Of a stretch of 49,269 nt of DNA, positions 18,135 to 26,161 are shown piece by piece; position 1 is the stretch's first letter, and every line of letters begins with the position of its first letter. The notes below the pieces were generated by a model, which was given only the letters and a program-made list of their open reading frames with translations, made no database searches and had not been told where the DNA came from. Source of the DNA: Alkalibacterium olivapovliticus (GTDB lineage Bacteria > Bacillota > Bacilli > Lactobacillales > Carnobacteriaceae_A); assembly GCF_003003275.1 (NCBI RefSeq), contig NZ_PVTO01000020.1, forward strand, positions 1-49,269, in the 5' to 3' direction. The position numbers and the translations under genes were made by a program.

Positions 18135-18968
18135 ATGACTGTGGAACTTTCTTTTTTATCGCAATACCGGCATCCTTTTTTATTATTCGATGAGTTGCCT
18201 GACGCCTATACTGAGCACCCGTTCGCTCCTTTTGCACTGACTGATGCTTTTATAAAGGAAGCTGGTGAAACTGCCCAGCCCATTCTACACTTCTGGCAGA
18301 CAAGTCCGTTGATTATTTTGGGAATGATGGATACCAAACTCCCTTATCTGTCGGATGCACTTCCTTCTTTTAGTCGCCACGGTTATCCCTATATCGTTCG
18401 AAATTCAGGCGGACTGGCTGTGGTGGGCGATAAAGGCGTACTGAATTTTTCAATGATTTTTCCGGAAGAAGACGAGCGCCTCCCTATCGATGATGCTTAT
18501 GCGCGCATGCATCACGTTATCCAGGCGGCTTTTGCCTCTTTCGGTAAATCCATTGAGGCGTATGAAATCAAAGATTCGTATTGCCCCGGCGACTTTGACT
18601 TAAGTATTGCAGGCAGAAAAATCGCAGGCATTTCTCAACGCCGCATCAGAGGGGGGATTGCCATCATGATTTATCTCAGCGTGTCAGGAGATCAGCATAC
18701 ACGCGCCCAAATGGTCCGTGAGTTTTATGACAAGGGATTGAAAGGCACCAAAACTAAATGGAATTTTCCTGCAGTCGATCCGAACGTGATGACGACTCTG
18801 GAAGAAGCCTTTGACACCCCTATGACGATAGACGACGCGAAACGGCTTCTGTTAGCTGCATTTGAGCCGGTTTCTCTTCAAAAGGGTGAGCTCTCCTCAA
18901 CCATCCGGGGATCGTATTCTGAAGGCTTTGAAAAAATGACTGTTCGAAACGACAAATTATTACCTTAA
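18135..18968 (+). CDS. lipL: Octanoyl-[GcvH]:protein N-octanoyltransferase
   Basis: A 277-residue member of the biotin/lipoate ligase fold. It keeps SYCPGDFDLSIAGRKIAGIS with the cysteine at residue 150, exactly the catalytic Cys of Bacillus LipL (YwfL), and YIVRNSGGLAVVGDKGVLNFS for the acyl pocket. LipL moves octanoate or lipoate from GcvH to the E2 subunits of dehydrogenase complexes by amidotransfer. AAAGGA lies 9 nt before the ATG, and TGG-TATACT (18089-18094) is a plausible extended -10. LipM or LplJ would be the main alternatives. Confidence 0.82.
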   Translation: MTVELSFLSQYRHPFLLFDELPDAYTEHPFAPFALTDAFIKEAGETAQPILHFWQTSPLIILGMMDTKLPYLSDALPSFSRHGYPYIVRNSGGLAVVGDKGVLNFSMIFPEEDERLPIDDAYARMHHVIQAAFASFGKSIEAYEIKDSYCPGDFDLSIAGRKIAGISQRRIRGGIAIMIYLSVSGDQHTRAQMVREFYDKGLKGTKTKWNFPAVDPNVMTTLEEAFDTPMTIDDAKRLLLAAFEPVSLQKGELSSTIRGSYSEGFEKMTVRNDKLLP

Positions 18969-18973
18969 TTAAT

Positions 18974-19011
18974 CCTCAGTGCTTGAGGTTCAGGAGAGGA
19001 GTTTTTTTACT
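18974..19011 (+). terminator. Weak terminator after lipL
   Basis: TCCTC/GAGGA arms with a T7 tract follow the lipL stop. The stem is short. Confidence 0.4.
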
Positions 19012-19069
19012 TCGCAGAGCACCTTCTTAGGTTCATTAACATAAGAAGATAGAGTAAAAAAGAATCACT

Positions 19070-20428
19070 ATGTGTATTGAAACATTCGAAAAATCAGATC
19101 GTCTCCCTATCGAAAAAGTGTTTAAAGATCCGGTGCATGACTATATCCACGTCCGCCACCGCCTGATCCTGGACTTGATCGATACTAAAGAATTTCAGCG
19201 TCTGCGCCGAATCAAACAACTAGGCACGTCTCATTTCACCTTTCACGGAGCGGAACACTCCCGTTTCTCCCATTCTCTGGGTGTTTATGAACTGACCCGC
19301 CGTATCGTTGATATGTTCGAGCGGAATTATCCCGATGACTGGGACTGCAACATGCGCTTAGTGACGTTATGTGCAGCCTTGCTGCATGATGTTGGACATG
19401 GTCCATTTTCTCATACATTTGAAAAAATATTTAATACCGATCATGAGTCCTTGACAACCGAAATTATTCTATCTGATGAGACAGAAGTCAACACGGTTTT
19501 AAGACGCGTGTCCCATGATTTCCCAAATCAGGTCGCCAGCGTCATTACGAAACAGCACCCAAATCCGCAAGTAATTCAGCTGATTTCCAGTCAAATCGAT
19601 GCTGACCGGATGGATTATCTGCAAAGAGATGCTTTTTTTACAGGCGCTACTTATGGTGCTTTCGATCTGTCCAGGATCTTGCGTGTGATCCGTCCTTATA
19701 AAGACGGCATAGCGTTTCAGTATCAGGGCATGCATGCCGTTGAAGATTATATTGTCAGCCGCTTCCAGATGTATATGCAGGTCTACTTCCATCCGGCTTC
19801 GCGGGGAATGGAAGTCACACTGGACCGTCTACTTTACCGTGCAAAACAATTATACAAAGAAGACACTTTATACCCTGCCTTCGAGCTGCTGGATCCATTT
19901 TTCGAGGAAAAACCGACTCTAAACGATTACCTGAAACTTGATGACGGTATTTTACAGACGGCGATTACCTTATGGACTGAAAGCGAAGATGCTTATCTGA
20001 GTGAGTTATCGAAAATGTTTCTGCACCGAAAACCGCTCAAATCCGTCACTTATATCGATGGAAAAGACGATGCCATAGTAGAAATTCTGCGCGACATCGT
20101 AGGCAGCTTGACATATGACAAAAACCTGTATACCATGACCAATAGCAGTTCAGACCTGCCTTATGATTACAAATTGAAAAGTAAAACACCGATCCGTCTG
20201 ATGCAGTCTGACGGCACACTTGTCGAATTGAGCAAAGTCAGTCCAATCGTCAAGACACTGAGCGGTAATCTACATGGCGATCACCGATTATATGTACCAA
20301 AAGAATTTCTGGAAGAAAAGAGTGCTAATATCAATATGTTTCAGGAAGAATACGATGCTTTCCAGCGCTACATTGTGAATGGGGCTATAATACATCCTGA
20401 CGAAACAAAGAATGGAGAAAATGCATGA
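19070..20428 (+). CDS. HD-domain phosphohydrolase (YwfO/EF1143-like)
   Basis: A 452-residue HD-superfamily protein. FKDPVHDYIHVRHRLILDLI and FQRLRRIKQLG open it. The metal site is built from HSRFSHSLGVY, CAALLHDVGHGPFSHTFE and SSQIDADRMDYLQRDAFFTG. Relatives such as enterococcal EF1143 are dGTP-activated dNTP triphosphohydrolases, so a role in nucleotide pool control is likely but not proven. The ribosome binding site is weak. Its stop overlaps the start of the HAD gene by 4 bp (ATGA), so translation is coupled. Confidence 0.85.
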   Translation: MCIETFEKSDRLPIEKVFKDPVHDYIHVRHRLILDLIDTKEFQRLRRIKQLGTSHFTFHGAEHSRFSHSLGVYELTRRIVDMFERNYPDDWDCNMRLVTLCAALLHDVGHGPFSHTFEKIFNTDHESLTTEIILSDETEVNTVLRRVSHDFPNQVASVITKQHPNPQVIQLISSQIDADRMDYLQRDAFFTGATYGAFDLSRILRVIRPYKDGIAFQYQGMHAVEDYIVSRFQMYMQVYFHPASRGMEVTLDRLLYRAKQLYKEDTLYPAFELLDPFFEEKPTLNDYLKLDDGILQTAITLWTESEDAYLSELSKMFLHRKPLKSVTYIDGKDDAIVEILRDIVGSLTYDKNLYTMTNSSSDLPYDYKLKSKTPIRLMQSDGTLVELSKVSPIVKTLSGNLHGDHRLYVPKEFLEEKSANINMFQEEYDAFQRYIVNGAIIHPDETKNGENA

Positions 20429-21237
20429 CAATCGAACTAGTTGCTATTGATTTAGATGGAACATTATTAAATGAGGAACACAAAATAAACCCCGAAGTAA
20501 AAAAAGCCATTCAGTCTGCCAAGCAGTCTGGTGTTAAAATCGTCATCTGTACAGGTCGACCGTTTCCTGGAGCGACTGCATTCTTAGACGAATTGGATTT
20601 GAAAGGCGATGACGATTATGTCATCACTTATAATGGCGGACTGGTCCAGGAAGTGAAATCTGGAAAAGCAGTGGTCAAGCATATGATGGATCACCAGGAT
20701 TACGTTACGTTACAGGAAGCGGCTTTAAATGCCGGCTCCCACTTCCATGCGATTCATAACGAAGGAATTTTCACCCCGAATAGTGATATCAGTGAATATT
20801 CTGTCCGTGAAGCATACATGATCGGTCTCCCACTGTTTCACCGCAAACCGGATGAAATGGACCCGGCTGTCATTTACAATAGAATGATGATGATCGACGA
20901 AGAATCTATTTTAGAAAAAGCGATTTCCCGCTTACCTAAATCCTTGTGGGAGAAGTATACTATCTTACGCAGCGAACCATTCTTTCTGGAATTGCTGAAT
21001 AAAAAAGCAAGCAAAGGAACCGCTGTGAAAGAACTAGCTGAACTCCTGTCTATTCCTCAAGAGTCTGTCATGGCAATCGGCGACGGTGGAAACGACCTTG
21101 ATATGATCGAGTGGGCCGGTGTCGGTGTAGCGATGGAAAATGCACGCGATGAAGTGAAAGCAGTAGCCGATCACATCACGGTTTCCAATAAAGAAAATGG
21201 CGTCGCTAAAGCAATTGAGAAGTTTGTATTGTCCTGA
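20425..21237 (+). CDS. Cof-type HAD-IIB sugar phosphatase (YidA-like)
   Basis: A 270-residue HAD phosphatase. Motif I VAIDLDGTLLN holds the nucleophile Asp, motif II is IVICTGRP, the conserved Lys is in NKKASKGTAVKEL, and motif IV is AIGDGGNDLDMIEWAG. A C2-type cap lies between about 85 and 190. Members hydrolyse small sugar phosphates or FMN; the true substrate cannot be told. It is translationally coupled to the HD protein. Confidence 0.88.
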   Translation: MTIELVAIDLDGTLLNEEHKINPEVKKAIQSAKQSGVKIVICTGRPFPGATAFLDELDLKGDDDYVITYNGGLVQEVKSGKAVVKHMMDHQDYVTLQEAALNAGSHFHAIHNEGIFTPNSDISEYSVREAYMIGLPLFHRKPDEMDPAVIYNRMMMIDEESILEKAISRLPKSLWEKYTILRSEPFFLELLNKKASKGTAVKELAELLSIPQESVMAIGDGGNDLDMIEWAGVGVAMENARDEVKAVADHITVSNKENGVAKAIEKFVLS

Positions 21238-21266
21238 TATTTCCCCTTTAATAGAACAATTTGAAG

Positions 21267-21296
21267 GAAAGGCTTTTGTTTAGCCTTTCTTTTTTT
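21267..21296 (+). terminator. Terminator after the HD-HAD operon
   Basis: GAAAGGCT/AGCCTTTC (21267-21274 with 21282-21289) followed by T7. Confidence 0.9.
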
Positions 21297-21341
21297 TAGT
21301 GCTATACTGATAATAGACTAAAGAAAAGGAGCGCGATCAGT

Positions 21342-21782
21342 ATGCCAGATAAAGTTGTTTATACGACGTCCGCAGTCAATATAGGAGCTAGAGATGGTGG
21401 GAACAGTCATACACCTGACCATTCATATGAAGTAAAAATAGCTCCCCCTAAAAAAATGGGTGGAGATGGAGAAGGAACAAACCCGGAACAACTCTTTGCT
21501 CTAGGTTACAGTGCCTGCTTCCATTCAGCCTTGAACCATTATAAAAAAGAAGAGAACATCGAGAATAACTCTCAGGTGACATTGACAGTACACTTGCTGA
21601 AAGATCCTGAAGATGGTGGATTTAAATTGAGTGTGGAAATCGAAGTCGGTGTAGAAGACATGTCCGAAGAACAGGCTCAAAAACTGGCAGAGAAAGCTCA
21701 CGCATTCTGCCCTTACTCAAAAGCGACAAAAGGAAACATCGAATCAACAGTTAAAGCTGTACCTTACGTCGAAGGAAAATAA
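21342..21782 (+). CDS. ohr: Organic hydroperoxide resistance protein (Ohr/OsmC family)
   Basis: A 146-residue thiol peroxidase. Both redox cysteines are present: Cys59 in LGYSACFHSAL and Cys123 in HAFCPYSKATKGN. The Arg of GARDGG and the Glu of TNPEQLFALG match the Ohr active site. It reduces organic and lipid hydroperoxides. AAGGAG lies 10 nt before the ATG and TATACT (21303-21308) is a possible -10. No OhrR-type regulator is adjacent. Confidence 0.92.
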   Translation: MPDKVVYTTSAVNIGARDGGNSHTPDHSYEVKIAPPKKMGGDGEGTNPEQLFALGYSACFHSALNHYKKEENIENNSQVTLTVHLLKDPEDGGFKLSVEIEVGVEDMSEEQAQKLAEKAHAFCPYSKATKGNIESTVKAVPYVEGK

Positions 21783-21831
21783 CTGTTACGATTCAATCAG
21801 TCAGTCGATGCTTATTCGTCGCTGATCCAAA

Positions 21832-21870
21832 AGGGAATCCCATCGAGACTGATGGTGGTTCTCTTTTTTT
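21832..21870 (+). terminator. Terminator after ohr
   Basis: AGGGAATCCCATC pairs with GATGGTGGTTCTCT, then T7. Confidence 0.85.
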
Positions 21871-22395
21871 GTCCGTTTGGTGAAAAGTGGTTGGGGTGCT
21901 TTGGCGCACCCCTTCCTTCTTATCGTTTGAGTCTGCCGAAAATCCTTCACTTGAGCAGACTCTCTTCCAGTACACTTTTGAGTCTGCTGAAGTAGCATTC
22001 CCTTAAGCAAACTCTACGGTACAGTTAAGTTCACTTAACGCAAGCAGTCAGGACTTTAGCACACTCAAGTCCTACTGCCCCAGACTTTACCAAATTCTGT
22101 CTGACTTCGGCAATCTGCCTGCTTAGTTCACTCCCACTTTGTCGAACCCCCTCGCTCTTCAGCAGACTCTACATTTTTCTTCACTTTAGTTTACCGAACG
22201 TGCACCATCTTCAGCGTTCTCAAAACTCTTTTCACTTCCACTTTGCCGAACCCCATTTTCTTCTTTTATTTTTCCCTGCCTTCTCTTTAATTTAAGAGCA
22301 ACTATGCCTTGTTGTTTCACCTTTTCATTACGTTTTCAGCCTGTTATGCTGCAGTCATTCTGTAGAACTGCCTCAAGTTTCCGGACGCGTTCCCC
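21871..22395. other. Degenerate non-coding spacer with recurring words
   Basis: About 525 bp without a gene. Short motifs recur irregularly: GTCTGC(C/T)GAA, AGCAGACTCT (twice), and CACTTTG(T/C)CGAACCCC (twice). A similar texture is found at 36530-37030 (CCACTTTG/CCACTTTA words). It looks like a decayed repeat or former coding region. I find no terminal inverted repeats or transposase. Confidence 0.55.
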
Positions 22396-22424
22396 TTGAC
22401 GAACCGAATATATGTTCCTATAAT
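22396..22424 (+). promoter_or_regulatory. SOS promoter of the Y-family polymerase gene
   Basis: TTGACG (22396-22401), 17 bp, TATAAT (22419-22424). The spacer is occupied by a LexA-like box. Confidence 0.88.
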
Positions 22425-22443
22425 TAAAACAAACATACATTCC
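22405..22443 (+). promoter_or_regulatory. Two LexA-like SOS boxes
   Basis: CGAATATATGTTCC (22405-22418) fits the Bacillus-type box CGAACRNRYGTTYC with one mismatch, between -35 and -10. A weaker match, CAAACATACATTCC (22430-22443), lies over the start region. Repression by LexA and DNA-damage induction are expected. Confidence 0.75.
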
Positions 22444-22461
22444 CGTAAAGGAGGAGCTGTT

Positions 22462-23757
22462 ATGTTACAAATTATGGATTACTCTAACGAGCCCTGCAGA
22501 GATATTCTATGTATCGATGTGAAGTCTTTTTTTGCCTCAGTAGAAGCTGTCGAAAGAAAGGAGCACCCCCTTAAGGCAAAAGTGGCAGTCGTGAGTAAAC
22601 CAGATAATAACGGCGGATTAGTACTGGCTTCCTCTCCTATGGTCAAAAAATTATACGGAATCAAAACTGGGACACGCGTGTATGAAATTCCAAAAGATGC
22701 CGCCATTGATGTCGTTGAACCGCGCATGGCTTTATACTTAGAGAAAAATATAGAGATCGTCAACATATTCAAACGCTTTGTGGCCGAAGAAGACCTTCAT
22801 GTCTATAGCATCGATGAATCCTTTCTGGATGTCACCCATTCTCATCGTCTGTTTGGCAGCACAGAAGACATAGCAAAAGAGATTCAGTACCTTATCTGGA
22901 AAGAAATGAAGCTGGTCGTAACTATTGGCATCGGGGATAATCCGCTCCTTGCCAAGCTGGCACTGGATCATTCAGCCAAACATGACCGAAGCAGCAATTT
23001 TATAGCGACCTGGCACTATCAGGATGTCCAGGACACTGTGTGGGAAATTGCTCCCCTGAGAGATTTTTGGGGAATTGGATCCAGGACAGAACAGCATCTG
23101 CAGCGTATCGGAATCCATTCCATTTACGAGTTGTCCCAAGCTGATGTGAGGAAACTGAAAAAACGATTTGGTGTGATAGGTGAGCAGCTCTTTTTTCATG
23201 CACATGGCATAGACCGAACCCTGTTATCTGAAACATTTACGCCGAAAGCAACCTCTTTCAGTAAAAATCAGATTCTTAACAGAGATTATGTTGAAAAGCA
23301 TGAAGTGGAGATTGTGATTCGTGAAATGGCAGAAGAAAATGCGACACGACTACGCAGGCATCATCTGACGACCGGCGTGGTCAAACTAAGTATCGGTTTT
23401 TCAAAAGATATAGATGACCGCGGATTCAGTCATCAGCTGCCTATTGAAAAGACGGATTCGTCTAAAAAAATTATCGAAGGGCTGCTCATCCTGTTCAATC
23501 GCTATTATAAACGTGTGCCTGTGCGGGTCGTCAATGTTACTTTCGGAAAAATCGAACCTAAGTCCGCCCTGCAACTCTCACTGTTTGATTCCGCGGAAAA
23601 ACTGATCAATCAGGAAGATCTGGATCAGACAATCGACTCGATCAGACATAAATACGGCTACACCTCACTCCTCCATGCCAGTAGCCTGTCCAATGGAGGT
23701 ACGGCACTCTACCGCTCCAAATTACTAGGAGGACACCGATCGGGTAAAGAAAGATGA
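22462..23757 (+). CDS. Y-family DNA polymerase (UvrX/UmuC-like)
   Basis: A 431-residue lesion-bypass polymerase. ILCIDVKSFFASVEA supplies the first metal-binding Asp and VYSIDESFLDVT the Asp-Glu pair. The thumb HhH region WGIGSRTEQHLQRIGI and a little-finger domain follow. The start is the ATG at 22462, with AAAGGAGGAG upstream; the longer reading overlaps the promoter and is excluded. It pairs with a YolD-like gene, the usual partner of UvrX-type polymerases in Firmicutes. It lacks a recognisable beta-clamp peptide other than LQLSLFD near residue 385, which fits a clamp-binding motif. Confidence 0.92.
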   Translation: MLQIMDYSNEPCRDILCIDVKSFFASVEAVERKEHPLKAKVAVVSKPDNNGGLVLASSPMVKKLYGIKTGTRVYEIPKDAAIDVVEPRMALYLEKNIEIVNIFKRFVAEEDLHVYSIDESFLDVTHSHRLFGSTEDIAKEIQYLIWKEMKLVVTIGIGDNPLLAKLALDHSAKHDRSSNFIATWHYQDVQDTVWEIAPLRDFWGIGSRTEQHLQRIGIHSIYELSQADVRKLKKRFGVIGEQLFFHAHGIDRTLLSETFTPKATSFSKNQILNRDYVEKHEVEIVIREMAEENATRLRRHHLTTGVVKLSIGFSKDIDDRGFSHQLPIEKTDSSKKIIEGLLILFNRYYKRVPVRVVNVTFGKIEPKSALQLSLFDSAEKLINQEDLDQTIDSIRHKYGYTSLLHASSLSNGGTALYRSKLLGGHRSGKER

Positions 23758-23827
23758 CCTATCTGGTGCAGTCGCTGCGTGTTACTTATTTTTATTATAA
23801 CTATTATCAAGGAGGAGGCTGGTTGAA

Positions 23828-24247
23828 ATGGCACAAGACATCATCAAACTCTCCCCAGACGCTTTAGGCTATAAAGACAGGGGGAAAATGAAATGGATGG
23901 GCATGATGTTATCTGATCATGCTGAAGCATTAAAAAAACAAAAGAAAGACACTCAGTCCGCAATCATCGTTCCTAAAGAGAAATTATCTCTTGAAGAACT
24001 CAGTACATTACTGTATAAAAGTTACACGCTCCAGAAACCGCTCGCCATTCAGCTGAACATTGTCAAGGATGGGGGTTATCTGCCTGATATAGAAGGTGTA
24101 GCAAAAGGATTTAAGGATGATCAGGTCTATATAAAACTGCGTGACCACAGGACCAGACAAATCCCCTTGGACGATATCCGTCATATCCACTGGATCGATT
24201 CGGCTCAATGGTTTGAAAAATACCAGCGTCAATCTGTTTCCGTTTAG
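23828..24247 (+). CDS. YolD-like protein
   Basis: A 139-residue YolD-like family protein. YKDRGKMKWMGMMLSDHAEAL near the N-terminus is the family signature, and the middle part carries beta strands as in this family. YolD proteins accompany and are thought to restrain Y-family polymerases, rather like UmuD. It starts 70 bp after the polymerase stop with AAGGAGGAGG upstream and should be SOS-induced with it. Confidence 0.82.
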   Translation: MAQDIIKLSPDALGYKDRGKMKWMGMMLSDHAEALKKQKKDTQSAIIVPKEKLSLEELSTLLYKSYTLQKPLAIQLNIVKDGGYLPDIEGVAKGFKDDQVYIKLRDHRTRQIPLDDIRHIHWIDSAQWFEKYQRQSVSV

Positions 24248-24280
24248 TCTTCCCGGCACGTTTCTCAACATGATAAAACA

Positions 24281-24334
24281 CCCTGCAAAATGTAGAAGAC
24301 AAGTGGTCTTCACTCTTTTGCAGGGCGTTTTTCT
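24281..24334 (+). terminator. Terminator after yolD, possibly bidirectional
   Basis: CCCTGCAAAA/TTTTGCAGGG arms with an inner GAAGAC/GTCTTC stem and a T-rich tail. T's also follow on the minus strand after folT. Confidence 0.9.
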
Positions 24335-24345
24335 TAAGATACTAG

Positions 24346-25305
24346 TTACGTTCGTGCGGTTGAATATTTCAGATAGACTCTTCTCAACTGCTTGTTGTTT
24401 GCTATAAATTGAACAGTAAATACACGCACAACTATCATGATGGCATTTTGAATCAGTCTTGGCGGCAGGAGCACAACGATCGGGTTTTGCGTTAAAATAC
24501 GCAGCCAGATAGTGTTCAACGTCAGATTGATGAACAGCGCTATGAACACCTCTGCCATTATAACGCGTTTAGTTGATACCTCACGCTTATGCAGAAACAA
24601 GCCATATGCCATACCTGTCAGAAAAGCCGAGAGTGTAAATCCGGGGAAAAACCCTCCCACACCTCCCCCAATAATAAATCCCAGCAGATCGGCTAAAACG
24701 GCAGCTACCCCTCCGACCCATGGACCAAAAAGCATCCCTATCAAAGCGGTCGGCAGGAAAGCAAAGGTTATCCGAACAACCGGCGTCGTGATCCCGATCC
24801 GCCCGAGTGTTATGTTCATCGCCACAAGCAATCCGATGATCGCTATGCCTTTTGTCCGATTACCCAGACGCCACTGTGATAAGCGGACGGCACGGTAAAT
24901 CAGCAGCCACACATAAAACAAAAAGGCAATGCCGTAAATCACACCGCTTCCTTCATAAACCACGTTTATGTGAAGAATCTCCCGCTGAAGGAACAAGACA
25001 TAAGCCGCTCCCGTTATAAGGTTCCCGAGCAGCAGACTGATCAGGATGCTTTCTTCCTGCAGTTTTCTTGTGACATACAGTCCCAGAGAAAAAAGGACAC
25101 CTGTAAAGGCAAACAAGACGATGCTATCCGTTAATACCATCTGCCAGTTACCTGTCTGGCCCAGGACATAAGCCGCAGCGTCTGTTCCGATCTGCATCCT
25201 CAGGTAGGGAATCACAAACGAAATAAAGAGAGGGGCCAGGACCCCTATAAAAATATACTGTAAAAAAACATTCTGACGGTCGTCAGTACGTGGTGTTGCT
25301 GTCAT
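24346..25305 (-). CDS. folT: Folate-family ECF transporter S component with N-terminal extension
   Basis: A 319-residue membrane protein. The C-terminal half (about 150-319) reads like FolT: KGIAIIGLLVAMNITLGRIG, PVVRITFAFLPTALIGMLFG, PWVGGVAAVLADLLGF and GGFFPGFTLSAFLTG. The first 145 residues add about four further membrane helices that normal FolT proteins (about 175 residues) lack. It should bind folates for an energy-coupling-factor transporter; the EcfAT module is elsewhere. AGGAGA is 9 nt before the ATG. It has its own promoter and a THF riboswitch, which strongly supports the substrate call. Confidence 0.87.
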   Translation of the reverse strand: MTATPRTDDRQNVFLQYIFIGVLAPLFISFVIPYLRMQIGTDAAAYVLGQTGNWQMVLTDSIVLFAFTGVLFSLGLYVTRKLQEESILISLLLGNLITGAAYVLFLQREILHINVVYEGSGVIYGIAFLFYVWLLIYRAVRLSQWRLGNRTKGIAIIGLLVAMNITLGRIGITTPVVRITFAFLPTALIGMLFGPWVGGVAAVLADLLGFIIGGGVGGFFPGFTLSAFLTGMAYGLFLHKREVSTKRVIMAEVFIALFINLTLNTIWLRILTQNPIVVLLPPRLIQNAIMIVVRVFTVQFIANNKQLRRVYLKYSTART

Positions 25306-25424
25306 AATCGAAGATCTCCTTTAATTTTAATTCTTAACCAGTGTTTGCACTGGTCAAGTGCATTAAACTGAGTACGGTAGCCTCAGAAAAATTAAAGAGT
25401 CCTCGCCAAAAAACTAGCTAGTTT

Positions 25425-25520
25425 TCAAGCGGATGCAGAGAGAAATCGCAAAACCACCGTTTTTTCGTCTGGAGGCAACATCCCATCCACCCAGCACTTA
25501 ACGTTTCTCTCTTACTCTTT
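25425..25520 (-). promoter_or_regulatory. Tetrahydrofolate (THF) riboswitch of folT
   Basis: Read on the minus strand, the leader has AGAGAGAAACGUUAAGUG, then GGAUGGGAUGUUG, then ACGAAAAAACGGUGG, then GCAUCCGCU (25428-25436). These conserved blocks match the THF riboswitch in order and spacing, including the AGAGAGAAA/UUUCUCUC stem. After it come AAAACTAGCTAGTTTT with a T-run (possible terminator), a CTGAG/CTCAG hairpin and an ACCAGTG/CACTGGT hairpin close to the ribosome binding site. I cannot decide which is the expression platform. Confidence 0.92.
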
Positions 25521-25531
25521 TTTCCTTCTTT

Positions 25532-25560
25532 ATTATATGTTAGTCGGTTCTCTTACTCAA
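25532..25560 (-). promoter_or_regulatory. Promoter of folT
   Basis: TTGAGT (25555-25560), 17 bp, TATAAT (25532-25537). Confidence 0.85.
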
Positions 25561-25574
25561 TAGGGCAAGGTAAC

Positions 25575-26150
25575 TTAATTGACCAGAGTTGCTTTTTGAA
25601 TCCCTTCTTCTGTAATCAGAAACCCTACAGGAACGTCATGAGGTTCTATGGGAAATGAGTCGACCAGCTGATTGGAATGAAGGAGGGACACGGTTGGGCC
25701 TTTGAAATCAGACAGGAAACGGTCAAAATACCCGCCTCCATAGCCAATACGGTAGCCAGCCGGTGTGAAAATCAGTCCGGGAACGATCAGTAGTTTAATT
25801 TCTTCAGGGTTCAGGCGCTTCGTCTTCTCCGGCAGTGGTTCCTCAATCCCAAAGTATCCTTTTTCAAGCTGATTAAAAGATGTCAGCTCATAAAAATCTA
25901 AGCCTTTCGTCTGATGGTCAGATTTAGGGACACAGACGCGTTTCCCTTCTTCCCATGCTTTTTCGATAATGGTACGGGTATCCCACTCTCGTTCGCTGGA
26001 TACGGTCACCCCAATACAATCGGCTTCATTCCACAGCAAAGAATCAAATAAATGATCCTGCAAATCGTTTTCTGTCTGATTTCGTTTGATCCATCCAATT
26101 TCTTCCAGTGAAAGCAGCATACCTTTTCTTAATTCTTCTTTCCCCATCAT
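25575..26150 (-). CDS. fthC: 5-formyltetrahydrofolate cyclo-ligase
   Basis: A 191-residue enzyme that turns 5-formyl-THF into 5,10-methenyl-THF using ATP. The C-terminal GYRIGYGGGYFDRFL is the signature loop, and LIVPGLIFTPAG precedes it. It recovers folate into the pool used by the genes upstream. It begins 11 bp after folD and is the last gene of fhs-fchA-folD-fthC. GGGGGAAGAG precedes the first of two adjacent ATGs; either may be used. Confidence 0.93.
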   Translation of the reverse strand: MMGKEELRKGMLLSLEEIGWIKRNQTENDLQDHLFDSLLWNEADCIGVTVSSEREWDTRTIIEKAWEEGKRVCVPKSDHQTKGLDFYELTSFNQLEKGYFGIEEPLPEKTKRLNPEEIKLLIVPGLIFTPAGYRIGYGGGYFDRFLSDFKGPTVSLLHSNQLVDSFPIEPHDVPVGFLITEEGIQKATLVN

Positions 26151-26161
26151 CTCTTCCCCCT

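Noticed and set aside
24512-24898. 128-codon plus-strand frame opposite folT
   Set aside because: Antisense shadow of a membrane protein gene with a riboswitch-controlled transcript; no start signal.
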